A DNA stretch of 64,000 nt from Schizochytrium sp. TIO01 (lineage: Eukaryota > Sar > Bigyra > Thraustochytrida > Thraustochytriidae): positions 5,083,483 to 5,147,482 of the forward strand of contig SMSO01000032.1 in NCBI GenBank assembly GCA_004764695.1, written 5' to 3'. The notes below the pieces were generated by a model that saw only the letters and a list, made by a program, of their open reading frames with translations, did no database searches and was not told the origin of the DNA. The first letter of the stretch is position 1; every line of letters starts with the position of its first letter. A program made the translations under genes and the position numbers. Below are positions 52,164-62,687 of this stretch, in pieces.

Positions 52164-52930
52164 AGACTGATGTGAACATGGAGTTTGCCTGTTGTCTTGA
52201 AATGGCATGTTGATGTTATTGATTGTTTGCTTGTTTGTTGATCGAGGAATCTGTAGATGTTAGGGGTTAGGGGAAATCACGGAAAGCTTAAATAAAGCTA
52301 GACGACTGACGAACATGCATGTATGACTGTTTTGTATTGATGACCATCATTTAATCATATTTAATCATATGTTCCTGCGTTTTATGCTGATCTTTTCAAA
52401 GAAGAACAATCATTACCTGTGCGGCACATGTGGTATGAACAAGAAGCTTTCCTCGCAGAATTTATTCGCCGTTGCAATGGCACGAAGTTTAAAATAAAGT
52501 ATACACTGCAAAGTTTCATCTCATTCGAATCGATGGCAGTTAAAGCGCACAGGGTTATTTGCCAGTCCTATGTCTCTAAAAGGTTGTTGAGGTTTCGAGA
52601 GTCAAAGACATTGAGGACTTCTTGCAATGACCTCCTGACGAGTCCGCCCAAACGACGACACGACGTGTTTCCTCGTCGCAAGCTTCGTGCGAAGCACTGT
52701 GCCACTGTCGCAATTTTGGGTCTGAGCTGAAAAAAGATGAATAAAATGAAAAAACACAAAGCGTCCCCAGTTCCACGAATTGTCCCTACAAAAGATTGGC
52801 CAATTAATTGATTTTGCTGTCAGCTTGATTCGCTCAGGATACCAAGTCCCTATCGCTCGTGCAGGACCGCTCTTGGCGCAAAACACCTCTCAAGAATCAG
52901 ACGTCGTCTTCCCCTGTGTGAGTGAGCGAG

Positions 52931-54055
52931 ATGCAGCACTCCGAGCAGAGCGTGCGAATCGGCGGTCTGGATATCAAGGTTCCACTTGGCATTGGAACCC
53001 TTCAATGGGGCACTACGGCATTGGATGAGACGCTTATGCGCGGAGGTCGCATCACAGAGGATACAGCTTTGGCCATTGTGAAGACCCTCGTCGAGGGCGG
53101 TGTGCGCTTTTTCGATACTGCGGAAGGCTACGGAGGTGGAACCTCGGAGTCAAGACTTGGTCGCTGCGCAGCGAGAGTGCTACTGGACCATCAAATTGCA
53201 AACGAAAGCAGGGAGACGCTAGTGCTGGGCACCAAATTTCTACCGACGTTGTGGCGATGGTCGCACTTCTCATTTGAGGCTGCCCTGAGAGCATCATTGA
53301 AGCGTATTGGGCAGGAGCGATGCGATATTTATTTTCTGCATTCACCTGTGCATCCTCGAGGAATCGAGTTTTGGGTGGAGGCTGCTGCAATTTGTGCCAA
53401 GAAGGGTCTTTTACAATCCATGGGGTTATCAAACTGCAATGCAGATCAGGTCAGGCGTGCAGTTGCGGCTGGAAAACGCTATGGCGTGCGCATTAGCTGC
53501 AACCAGATCATGTTCTCTTTGCTGGATTATAAGAGTCCAGTGCTTCAAGAGACGGTTCAAGCATGTCAGGAATTAGATGTTATGGTGATCGCATACTCCC
53601 CGATAGGACAAGGTCTGCTTACAGATAAGCTCACACAAGAAAGCTTTGAATCAAATCGAATTGCCACGATGACAAGAATTTCGTGGGACTGCTTGGCACC
53701 ACTTCGGGAGGAGGTCTCCTCGATTGCTCGTGCTCATGGGAAAACTATGGCTCAGGTAGCAATGAATTGGTGCATCTGCCACAAAACGATCCCCTTGGTA
53801 GGGTGCAGGACTGTCAAGCAGGCTCAGGACTCCCTGGGCTGCCTAGGGTGGCGTTTGAGCGAGGACGAAGTTAGGCGACTAGACCAAAAGTCACTTGCAC
53901 GTTCTACATTGGACAGCCCTACATGGCGGCGATCGATCTTTGTCTTCCTCGCAGGTGTGCTTATGACGATGTACCGTTTCTGTATGTTTGTTGAACGGGT
54001 TTGGGGGTTGAAGTTTTCTACTAGGCAGAACATGTTAAACAAAAAGAATGCTTAA
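52931..54055 (+). CDS. Aldo/keto reductase with C-terminal membrane segment
   Basis: The 374-residue product has the AKR catalytic tetrad: D62 and Y67 (FFDTAEGYG), K102 (LVLGTKF) and H137 (IYFLHSP). NADPH-binding elements SNCN, IAYSPIGQGLL and the late IPLVGCRTVKQAQDSL are also present. It resembles the plant and protist uncharacterised AKR group near the voltage-gated K-channel beta/AKR13 type. After the barrel a hydrophobic segment (IFVFLAGVLMTMYRFCMFV, about 335-353) lies near the C-terminus, with a basic tail, as in tail-anchored proteins. This suggests attachment to ER or an outer organelle membrane with the enzyme in the cytosol. The start is the ATG at 52931; an in-frame GTG 9 bases earlier is not used. 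The substrate is unknown. Confidence 0.92.
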   Translation: MQHSEQSVRIGGLDIKVPLGIGTLQWGTTALDETLMRGGRITEDTALAIVKTLVEGGVRFFDTAEGYGGGTSESRLGRCAARVLLDHQIANESRETLVLGTKFLPTLWRWSHFSFEAALRASLKRIGQERCDIYFLHSPVHPRGIEFWVEAAAICAKKGLLQSMGLSNCNADQVRRAVAAGKRYGVRISCNQIMFSLLDYKSPVLQETVQACQELDVMVIAYSPIGQGLLTDKLTQESFESNRIATMTRISWDCLAPLREEVSSIARAHGKTMAQVAMNWCICHKTIPLVGCRTVKQAQDSLGCLGWRLSEDEVRRLDQKSLARSTLDSPTWRRSIFVFLAGVLMTMYRFCMFVERVWGLKFSTRQNMLNKKNA

Positions 54056-54652
54056 TTCTTGGACAACAGTGTATTGCCAAATTCAAAGCTAAAATCACTT
54101 TAGCCCTCTTATTAACTCGGAATGCAGCTATAATGTGTTGTCACAACAGTCTCCAAGCTATAATTGTACTTATCTAAATAATCTGCTTATTACTATCATT
54201 TGTTTTCCATTTATATCAGAGTGATTTTGTTCTTATTGTTTGCGGGAGGGATCATTTTATTCCTGCTCAGTGTGTTGCTCTACATCAGAACACTTTCATT
54301 GTGATGTTTGCTTTGATCTCATTTGTCTTCGCGCCTAGTTCTTCTAAGGCTTTCCTCTTCCACCGACCGAGCTGGTGTCACGGTATGACCCATGTGCAAG
54401 ATTCTTTATTTTTTCATGCAGGACCTCATGAATGCTCGTTTTACTGCTCAGCGCCACACACTCTTTGATTCTCTTTTCTGTTCTTTCGTTCCAACTCAGT
54501 TAAGGTGGAAAAGAACTGTATTGCATTTCTATGGGATCAAAACCAGAAACTCGCGGTTGCATTAGAGGGACTGGGTCGCTCAATTCGCTTTCAAAGCAAA
54601 TTTGATTTACCTAGGTCCGGCTTCGGCCGAATAACATTAATCTCCCTCGATC
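54056..54652. other. Intergenic spacer and promoter of the nuclease gene
   Basis: AT-rich, with pyrimidine-rich tracts near 54340-54490. No gene is supported. Confidence 0.45.
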
Positions 54653-55717
54653 ATGAGTTCCTCTATCTTCCTCGCCGTCGCTGGTGCTGCCGCTGCAGGA
54701 GCCGCTGCTGGGGCCTACGCCACTTCTCTTTTCCTGCGCCATTCTCCTTCGCATCATTCATCAGTGCCCTCGTCGAAGCCGCAGCTTGTGCCCCCTCCTT
54801 CACCTCCTCCTCGCCCAGCAGCTGTAGTTCCTGCACCTTCCCCCCCTTCTCATTCCAACTCGTCTGTGCCGTCGTCATCCTCCTCCGCAACTTTCGGATT
54901 GCCGTCTTCTCCTTTCGTTGAGCGCGATTTGGGCGGGTTTGTTGTAGGTTATGACCAGCGTCTCCGCGTCGCGACTTGGGCTTACGAGCGCCTTTCAGCG
55001 TCCTCTATTTCCGGCGATGCTAAGCGTTCCAACAAGTTCGAGGAAGACTCTGGCTTGTCGCCAACTTTCCGAGCCCGTGTGTCAGATTATCGTGGTACTG
55101 GCCTCGACCGTGGTCATCTTGTTCCTGCCGCAGACCTTCGTGACTCCCAGGAGTCTATGGACGCCTCATTTTTGCTCTCAAACATCGTGCCTCAAGATGC
55201 CAAGCTCAACCGTGGCTATTGGAAGCGCCTCGAGGACTGGGTGCGCGGACTCACTATGCTCTTTGAAGAGGTTCACGTTATCACTGGTCCGCTCTTCCTG
55301 GCAGGACGTGCTGAAGATGGAACGTGGCAGACACGCTACAAGATGATTGGACATGGGCGCGAAGAGGCTGCGCGTTCTGGATGTGTTGTGCAGGACGAGA
55401 GCCTTGTGCAGGCGGCGAGTCTTCCGGTGCCAACTCATTTCTACAAGGTGGTGCTGGCCCGTAAGTCCTCGGTACTGTGGCCATTTATTGCGGCTTTTGT
55501 TGTGCCAAACGAACCTGTCGATGAGACGGCACCGCTGCATTCATTTGCGGCACCAGTCCCCTTGGTGGAAAGCCTGTCTGGGCACCTCTTTTTCCCGAAG
55601 CTGTTACATCACGAGGATAAGAAGCATGGACCGGTTCAGCCAAAGGATCTTTGCGAGGAGATATCTTGCGCGTTCGTGTCCAAGGCTCTTAGAACTGCTA
55701 CTGCGCAGGTAGAGTGA
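54653..55717 (+). CDS. DNA/RNA non-specific endonuclease (EndoG-type, beta-beta-alpha metal)
   Basis: The 354-residue product starts with a short Ala/Gly-rich hydrophobic segment (IFLAVAGAAAAGAAAGAYAT, residues 5-24). A Pro/Ser-rich linker (about 30-85) follows. The catalytic motif is DRGHLVPAAD at 152-161, with the general-base His at 155. The metal-binding Asn lies in LSNIVPQDAKLNRGYWKRLE, where EndoG has SN..PQ...N...W..LE. The N-terminus resembles that of mitochondrial EndoG, so an intermembrane-space nuclease acting in mtDNA turnover or cell death is the inference. An unusually long insertion (about 225-290) follows the catalytic core. The start is the ATG at 54653. This is an ordinary cellular nuclease family; no other role is suggested. 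Confidence 0.92.
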   Translation: MSSSIFLAVAGAAAAGAAAGAYATSLFLRHSPSHHSSVPSSKPQLVPPPSPPPRPAAVVPAPSPPSHSNSSVPSSSSSATFGLPSSPFVERDLGGFVVGYDQRLRVATWAYERLSASSISGDAKRSNKFEEDSGLSPTFRARVSDYRGTGLDRGHLVPAADLRDSQESMDASFLLSNIVPQDAKLNRGYWKRLEDWVRGLTMLFEEVHVITGPLFLAGRAEDGTWQTRYKMIGHGREEAARSGCVVQDESLVQAASLPVPTHFYKVVLARKSSVLWPFIAAFVVPNEPVDETAPLHSFAAPVPLVESLSGHLFFPKLLHHEDKKHGPVQPKDLCEEISCAFVSKALRTATAQVE

Positions 55718-56520
55718 GTACGCAAGTATGATTTTGGGGAGCAGTTCACCACCACGTATGTGCTCTTCATGGAGTTTGGCGGCTCACTCAAGGATTGATT
55801 GTCGTATGAGATTGTCATGATTTCGGTACAGGGCACCTTCTTACTGAAAAGTCTTTTTCCCTGCATCCCCTCTGCTGAGAGTGGTGTCTAACTTACTGAA
55901 GCCTTGATCAGAATTAGCTTTTGGTGATGAAACTTTGGTAGACATCTTTGACAAGTGATGAAATTCTCTAACTGCTAGTGATAGATGATGTCTTGATCAT
56001 TGTTATTTTTTTGTTCTTTTCACTCAATTTCATTTGCTATGGTGTTGAGACCCGATTCATCTTGATTGAAATCTTTAAATAAGCATGTGGTTAATAGGTG
56101 TGCATGTATATCGCGATCTCTTCTTCACTATTCGTCGAATTCCAGTTTTGTTAGAGCTTATCAAGAAAAGCAAGAAAACATTGCCTGGATTCAGCACAGC
56201 CAGCCCAAATATACACCGATTGAGAAGTGAAACATGCCGAGGAGGAAAATCTCCGAAGAATCACGATTATCGTTTGTGTCGATCAATATAAAAGGAAATC
56301 TGACTTAAATAGAGATGACATCTGTATCCACTTAGGGCTTACACATCTTGTTTCGAATAACCTCCTTGTGGTACTAGAAGTTCTACCTAGTGCTAATATT
56401 TGTTTCATGTTATGATTTATCTTTGGTACGAGTTTCTACGTTAATATCTTTGGATGGATCACGAGTGAACATATGAAACCTAGCTAATCAATCATTGTCG
56501 ACCTATACTTGCTAATTTGC
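55718..56520. other. Convergent intergenic region
   Basis: Convergent 3' ends of the nuclease gene (plus) and the SET gene (minus). AT-rich, with no coding signal beyond short chance ORFs. Confidence 0.45.
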
Positions 56521-57912
56521 TTAGTCCATGGCTTCCAAAGCATCAAGCTCGTTGGCCACAGCGGTAGGGGGCGCAGCGGGGGTTTCCTCCGCCTCGCCAT
56601 TAGCCTCACTATCAGCCTCTGAGAGGTTTGCAATAAAGTTCTGAAGCAAAGCCAAGGACTTGTCCATAATCTTGGTCTCCACCATGCGCACGTAAAGAGC
56701 CATGCGAGAGCGGTCTGAGTCGAGTTTGTTAGAGATAAAGAGAGCAAGGTCGGCCTTACGATCTCCACCATTATACATGGCAGCCTTACGAGCCTGCAAG
56801 GCTTGCTGAAGCTCCTCCAAAACATTTGCATTCCAAGAGCTTGTCGTCGGGACGCCGAGGCCACGCTGGATGTGAAGAGTCACGAGAAGGCTGACAGGGA
56901 GCGGGTCTGATGGTTTGAGGAGAAACGGGGCACGGTTAGGGTCGCAGCCAGGGAGGACATCTTCGATTTGCTTTTTAACCTCAGCATAACGCGGCGCATT
57001 CGGATCCATCGGTGCCCACAACTGTACACACTCATGATCCTCGTTTGCAGGAGGACGCATCACAAATCCATACAGCTGAAGCAGACGTGTGCTTGAGGTT
57101 GGTGTGTAGTTAATGAAAACCTGATCGCCTGCCTTGTAGTCACGGTTAGCCTTGAGCTGGACAGTGCGTGAAGAAATCACATAAGTGTGAGAAACAGGGC
57201 CCTTAAAGTCAGTGTTAAACATATCAGCAAAAGGAACCATTGCGCGAAACGTAGATTTATCCACCTTTTGAAAGTCCATGCCACGGCTCCACAAGATGCC
57301 AAGCGCCCATTTGTACTCTCTGTAGGTGAAACCTCCGTCCAGCGGGAAGTGCTCAGGGTACTTGAGGAGGACCTCTCCGACGATCTTGCCGAAGTCTCCT
57401 CGAACCTGGGTCTTCAACTGCATTGCGATCTGGTATGAATCTGTGCCTTGGATCAGGTCAAGCTCTTCTTCTGTCCAGAACATGCTTTGGTTCAGAGGAG
57501 CGGGACCGGCCTCAACCTCGGGAAGGAGGCCAAGGTACTCTACAAATGCAGATGAAAGATGAGTTTGGTTCTGCGGCTGGCGAGCCCACATGAGGAAGAC
57601 TGCGAGCAAATCAGTCTCATCAAGAACTTTGTCTGCGAATTTGAATGCCTTGCGGACTTTGCTGTGCTCAGAGCCTGGGATCAAAAGACCTTCGTCTGCA
57701 ATGAGATTCTGCTTGGTCACGAGACATCCAAGCGGTGCCTCCACGAGGACTGTGCCAGCCTTGATGTCCTTGACGGCACGAACTCCACGACCAGTATCCC
57801 CACCTACAAAATCGCACAGCTCAACAAGGTCGCTGCGTAGAGAGCCACCGGCCTCCACCACAAGCTTGCCCCAAGCCTCAGAGCTTGAAGCAGCAGAGCC
57901 ACTCGTCGCCAT
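56521..57912 (-). CDS. SET-domain methyltransferase, SETD3/LSMT-like
   Basis: The 463-residue product has a split SET domain. The N-terminal half contains TGRGVRAVKDIKAGTVLVEA. The C-terminal half contains FADMFNTD, DQVFINYTPTSSTRLLQLYG and GFVMRPPANEDHE. A helical Rubisco-LSMT substrate-binding-like domain (about 300-440) follows. SETD3/LSMT/SETD6 proteins methylate Lys or His on non-histone targets such as actin, Rubisco or ribosomal proteins. The family's catalytic-site NH element (ADxxNHS) reads ADMFNTD here, so the His is replaced by Thr. The Tyr-containing FINYTPTSS element matches FxxYGxxSN in place. The start is the ATG at 57912 (AAAGATGGCG); a TTG 51 bases upstream was not used. The target is not predictable from sequence. 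Confidence 0.88.
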   Translation of the reverse strand: MATSGSAASSSEAWGKLVVEAGGSLRSDLVELCDFVGGDTGRGVRAVKDIKAGTVLVEAPLGCLVTKQNLIADEGLLIPGSEHSKVRKAFKFADKVLDETDLLAVFLMWARQPQNQTHLSSAFVEYLGLLPEVEAGPAPLNQSMFWTEEELDLIQGTDSYQIAMQLKTQVRGDFGKIVGEVLLKYPEHFPLDGGFTYREYKWALGILWSRGMDFQKVDKSTFRAMVPFADMFNTDFKGPVSHTYVISSRTVQLKANRDYKAGDQVFINYTPTSSTRLLQLYGFVMRPPANEDHECVQLWAPMDPNAPRYAEVKKQIEDVLPGCDPNRAPFLLKPSDPLPVSLLVTLHIQRGLGVPTTSSWNANVLEELQQALQARKAAMYNGGDRKADLALFISNKLDSDRSRMALYVRMVETKIMDKSLALLQNFIANLSEADSEANGEAEETPAAPPTAVANELDALEAMD

Positions 57913-59617
57913 CTTTACCTGAGAGACTGAGAAGACTTCACAACAAACTAGACACCAATACAAAGTGCGTGACCTTACGAAGCAACTCTTCGTTCCGCAC
58001 TCCTACCACCTTCGATGAAGTCTCACGCCTGCGCAGAGCTTTAGCCAGCCAGCACAGGAATCAGGAATGTCACGACTATATTCGTTCTCTCATTCATTCA
58101 TTCAGTTTCAGCTATGTAGGCTAAGACACCCTATTCACGAAATGGGTTGCGCAAGCTATGGCACTTCCTTACGCTCCCTCGTGTATCATAATCAATTATC
58201 ATCTTCACGGAACTCGGACTTCTTCTCCAAACTCTTTGCTAATCTTATTCAAATTGAGTTGTTCACACCAAGTTCTTATTCTAGTTCGTGGCAGAGGTAC
58301 CTGCCGTTCAAAGCAATGGAATGGACTTAGAGACCACTCGCAGAGCGACCATGGTACCTAATGTTTAGACTACTATTTAGGCTCTATCAGAGAATTGTAA
58401 TAGCTAGGTCTAGCTTACTAGTGTTTGATCTAGTATATCACATGGTGTGACTACGGTGGCCTTGAGTTTGTTCCGAGCGCAAAGGCTGATGGGCATGGGC
58501 CCTGGCTGATGAGATTGTCCCATGCGGTTGGAGCCATGCGCTCTGCGTTATTGGCTAGAGATATCGAGGCCACCATTCTCGCAAGCCAAAGCAAAAACAT
58601 ACAAAAATTCTTCTCACTTAGGAAAGAAAGCATCAAGTGACATGAGCTCTCAGGCTGCAACTGAGAACAGTTGGAGTGCACTCCATAGCGAACAACTTGA
58701 GCCTATTTAAGCTCACTTCCTGAGCAGAGTGCTGGGCATGGCCAAGCTCGCAATTCTTTAGGTGCTGTCACTCAGGCTCTCGATTCGGAGTTCATAGAGT
58801 TCCCAAAATCTGTGACGGGAACGTTTAGCTGCCTGCCTGCGCGCTGAGGCATGTCCTCGAGCGAATGGGGTCTCCCAAGTGCCAGACCTCGTATGTACCT
58901 TCTACGCAGGTATGTAAGTCAATGTCTCCGCCCACTCTAGAGAACTAGAGACAGTCAGAGGCTGCTCCTGTCAATCCCTTGCTCGGCCGGTCGAAACCCA
59001 AGTCAAAGCATATTGCTCATGGGCCTTTCGCGAGCTTCAGCCTACCTTGAACAGAGCTTGCTTGAACTTGCCATCACTGATAACCGCGGGCTTTCAGCTC
59101 AGTGGAATGTGAGGAAGCTAAATCACAGTGTCGTAAGAGGAATAGAAAGCTTTTCTTAGACAGAAAACGAAACTCAAAAACCTTGAAATGAAATTCAACT
59201 TTTTAACTTTTCCCTCTAAACCCAACTGAGACTTTTAGTGGCTGTGTTACGTAGGGGCAGAAGTAATTTTACAAGTACTAAAAATAAAATTACCCATTTT
59301 TAATTAAAAATTCATGAGGTTCACATACCATGTGTCCTCTCCACAGAATCCATACAAATTTTTTCCGGGTTCGGCGTGGCGAATAAATTACATAGCAACT
59401 TTCTGTATGCCGTGCATCGCCTGTTCTTTTTCTGTTCTTTTCTCCCTTCCCTGATGGGGACCTGTGCAACTAACCGCGACGCCTTCGTGTACCTCTTGTG
59501 CACTCAAGAAGTCCTTCTCTGCGACCCTTCGGAACCTAGAGACCACTTGGGACACCATTAAAATGGGACGCCATCAAAGTGGAGTGGGACCAGCGCAAAG
59601 TACCACAGAAGCCGCGC
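57913..59617. other. 1.7-kb intergenic region
   Basis: Low-coding sequence. A CTAG/TACCTA-rich cluster lies at about 58349-58440, and AT-rich tracts at 59165-59215 and 59275-59315. Near 59565-59645 a plus-strand segment (DAIKVEWDQRKVPQKPRYKC) is open and runs into the repeat boundary. No gene is assigned. Confidence 0.4.
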
Positions 59618-60356
59618 TACAAGTGCAAGAACAGTCCAATGCATCACCGATCAGAAGAAACTGTTCCTAAAAAACTTTTAACAGGCACCGCTAAAGAGTG
59701 GGTAGGTCCTATACTTTTAAGAAGATTAAAAATTATAAAGAAAGAAGAAAAGAGAGAAGAAAGAAGAGAAAGTCGATATGGTACACTTGATCGCTCAGAT
59801 ATTGACAAATGCTCTTCCTCTATGAGTTAGTACTTTTACTCAGGCTCAAATCATCATAGCGTACCACTCTAGGTCCAGGCCAGGTTCGCTCCCTAAATGA
59901 TGCATTGGTTGTTCTGGTTTGAGCTCCACTCGTCTAAAAGGTCTCTAGGACATGGCCCTGACTGAGGATCATATCGATCAGTCCAATTGGGGTTCTGCGC
60001 AGAGATAAGTGGACACTAGTTAGTTTTGCTTTCTCGCGAACTATGAGCATTGCTTCCTGAGGCTTTTGCGCGACTAGTGGGCCTATCACGCATTGGTGAT
60101 ACTAATGGCACTCGCAAACCTCCTAAAGCAACCATAGTGTCAGACAACAAAGCTAATGAGGCGAAAAAAGCTTTTTACCTGTTTGTTTATGTATTTATAA
60201 TATAGCAATGATAAAACATGAACGAAAAATAGTGAGGAAGAGCGCATCCCAACCTAGCAATACTGCTTCCCCCTTGTGGATTCGGGGTCCGCAAGACCTT
60301 ACTCGCTGCGCAAAAATTCTTGCTTACCCCCCAAAAGACCGCCTTCTCGCCGAGTG

Positions 60357-60364
60357 TATATAAA
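60357..60364 (+). promoter_or_regulatory. TATA-box candidate of GT92-like copy 1
   Basis: TATATAAA, 165 bases upstream of the ATG in the duplicated flank. The corresponding site in copy 2 reads TATACAAC. Confidence 0.5.
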
Positions 60365-60521
60365 TTCTTCGGATAGGGGCGTGCGGGACCATCCCTCACC
60401 CACACGTTTTCATTCCTAATCTTCTGCACCTGCACATCAAGTGCAACACATCAACCTCATCTGCAGTGCCCAAATTCGAGAGGGCACTCTCGAGGCACTT
60501 TTGCGAGGCCTGAGGTGTCCA

Positions 60522-62228
60522 ATGATGAATCAAAAAATCTTGCACAGAAGTAACTCTCCAGGGAGTGAGAGTTTGAGAAGTGCGAGAAGATTGTCGCCTG
60601 TTTCAAGCCTATTCTTTGTAGTGTTCCTTTGCTGCATCGTCACAGGAGGCATTGTACTGTTAAAAGGCGAATTGCAGATATTAAGAGCCCTAGAAAGACA
60701 TACGCGCACTGGGGATTTCTTGTTGGAAAAAACCATCGAAGCAACTTTCACTGTCACCACTTTCCATCGACATAACCTAAAAGAACCAAGAATCGATCAT
60801 GACAGCAGCGAGTCACTTCAATTAAAAGGTCCAGACAAGTTAGCACTTGACAATATCAATGATAAATCTAGTGCAAAAGAAATTGTTGATTGCACATATA
60901 AGATCAAACCTGAGTTTTTAGATGAGAACGGTTTCGTTCGTACATGGTGGCATGAAAACCTGCAAACCATCTTGCTAGAAATGGCATGGCTTAATGAAAC
61001 AACTCTATATGTCCTTGGGTACAACCCAGCCACGATTCTTTTCAATAAGAAGTCAAACCAGACAGTACTCATTCGTAATGGAGAAAACACCACTGATATG
61101 GGTCTAGAAAGGTTCGAGACATTAGATCCTCTAAACGATCGCATCTTGGATTTCTTTGAACCGCGTTCAAGTAAGTGCGAGCCAATGCGTTGCACCTTGA
61201 TTCCAACAAAGACTTTGCAGCCTGGTCAAGCGGAACTGTATCCATTCCTCTGCGAAGTTAAGGAAGGCAGCGCACCTCGCACCCCACCTCTCACTGATGT
61301 TTGGCAGTTTTCCAATCGCAGGGCAGATCCTCGTGAACGAGAAGGCGATCTGAAGACAAGTATCTCTATCGGTGTAACGTCGTACAACCCTCATGCTCAT
61401 GAAATGATCGATCACGCTGCTCGCATTCAAGTATCCCATGTATACTTTAGCGTATGTGATTCGGCAAATAGTACATTAGTGCAGCAGTATTTGCACGATT
61501 TGGAGGATTACGTAAAGGTAGGCTATGTCTCTCTCATGCCGCTACACACAACATGTGACTTTGAACTAGGTTCAAAAACTCGAAAGCATCATAAAAATGA
61601 TGCAACTTGCAAGACTGTCCTGAGCCAGCTAGCGCTTTATAATGCCAAGTTATACAAAGACGACTTTCTCTACATCGGAGATCTTGATGAACCTCTCGTT
61701 CCCATGACAGAGGACATCAGACTCCCTGTTGTTATGCAAGAGATCCTTGATTCGTCACCGATAGAGAAGGAGAACACCTGCTATATATCGATCATGGCTG
61801 ACCAAGCAACTCGAGGTGACGTGTATTACAATATTGGTGAAAAGAAAATCACAGAAAGATTCCCCAACCGCTGTGATTGTTTACCGAAAGATCGGTTAAA
61901 AGGGAGCACTGCCCAAGGAACATGTGGGAATCTCGTTTACAACAAATCTATCTTGAATGTACAAATCACTTTCTTCGCCGCAATCCACACACATTCGGCC
62001 TGCACAGCTTACAATAATAAGATCTTTTTCGATAGGCCACGTGATTCCCCACCTGCACGAATTTGGGCGCCCGTAGACAAACTTCGCGTGCTACATTTTT
62101 CAAACATGTGGTCCAGGCGAGTCAGTTCGAAGTGCAATAGACAAGAGGCTTCAGTGGTTCCAAACGAATTTGCTAGCAAACACTTCATGTCTCAAGCTGG
62201 ATATCCTGGAATTGTTTCAGCATTGTAA
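60522..62228 (+). CDS. GT92 (DUF23)-like type II membrane glycosyltransferase, copy 1
   Basis: The 568-residue product has a short cytosolic N-terminus, one signal anchor (about 29-49) and a luminal stem with N-glycosylation sequons. The catalytic region resembles GT92/DUF23. Donor-binding LYIGDLDEPLVP (D387-L388-D389-E390) corresponds to the DxDEF/LVP element, preceded by LSQLALYNAKLYKDD. SIGVTSYNPHA...HVYFSVCDSA matches the nucleotide-binding core. Such enzymes add galactose or related sugars to glycans in the Golgi. Conserved-looking cysteines flank the core. The start is the first ATG at 60522 (a second ATG follows directly); the frame is open upstream through GTG only. GT2/GT77-type enzymes are the alternative. 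An identical 5' end occurs at 63681. Confidence 0.8.
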   Translation: MMNQKILHRSNSPGSESLRSARRLSPVSSLFFVVFLCCIVTGGIVLLKGELQILRALERHTRTGDFLLEKTIEATFTVTTFHRHNLKEPRIDHDSSESLQLKGPDKLALDNINDKSSAKEIVDCTYKIKPEFLDENGFVRTWWHENLQTILLEMAWLNETTLYVLGYNPATILFNKKSNQTVLIRNGENTTDMGLERFETLDPLNDRILDFFEPRSSKCEPMRCTLIPTKTLQPGQAELYPFLCEVKEGSAPRTPPLTDVWQFSNRRADPREREGDLKTSISIGVTSYNPHAHEMIDHAARIQVSHVYFSVCDSANSTLVQQYLHDLEDYVKVGYVSLMPLHTTCDFELGSKTRKHHKNDATCKTVLSQLALYNAKLYKDDFLYIGDLDEPLVPMTEDIRLPVVMQEILDSSPIEKENTCYISIMADQATRGDVYYNIGEKKITERFPNRCDCLPKDRLKGSTAQGTCGNLVYNKSILNVQITFFAAIHTHSACTAYNNKIFFDRPRDSPPARIWAPVDKLRVLHFSNMWSRRVSSKCNRQEASVVPNEFASKHFMSQAGYPGIVSAL

Positions 62229-62687
62229 AGACGGGCCTATTCTTTAAATAAAAGAAAACATCGCAATTTGAGGCTTGTTTTCTAGCTTCTGACTATATCT
62301 GACTTCTGTAAGCATGGATTGGCATATTCTCTATTGCCCCTTTTCCAATTCCTACTACTTGAAATGAATACGCATTACAATATTTGGAATCAAAGAAACA
62401 TCTCTCCTCTTCTTTAGTTCTTGTTTTCTTGCTTTCCAAAAACCGAATTGTCGGTTGTGTTTTAGCAGTATCCAAATCAAAGGAGACGATTACGATACAT
62501 GTTTCAAGATTTTATAAAAGGAATGACTTTCGCAATCATAGATAATTTAGATAATTTAGAAGCAGATCACGGCCCAAAGGAGATAGCTGAAGACGGGACA
62601 GTTTTTCATGGTGTAGAATATTTTCTTTCAGGCTTTAGAGAAGAAATACCCAGCACAGGGCTTGATATGCTTTGGGGTATCACTAGT
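62229..62687. other. Spacer between the tandem GT92-like copies
   Basis: This stretch contains AT-rich 3' flank and an open segment from about 62541 (EADHGPKEIAEDGTVFHGVE). No homologous segment lies upstream of copy 1, so it marks unit-end sequence. A short ORF spanning into copy 2 (to 62819) shares the peptide LLTGTAKEWVGP with the equivalent position before copy 1. Confidence 0.4.

Larger units (their letters stand above)
50382..52930. other. 2.5-kb intergenic region, no gene supported
   Basis: Low-coding sequence with a TAGTAGGTAGTC/CTACAGTAGAC cluster at about 50866-50895 and a diverged direct repeat pair (listed separately). Short ORFs at 50657-50875 and 52419-52730 lack codon bias or a recognisable product. 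Confidence 0.45.

Noticed and set aside
54505-54921. 138-codon plus-strand frame overlapping the nuclease start
   Set aside because: Pyrimidine-rich shadow; the nuclease frame has a proper ATG and motifs.
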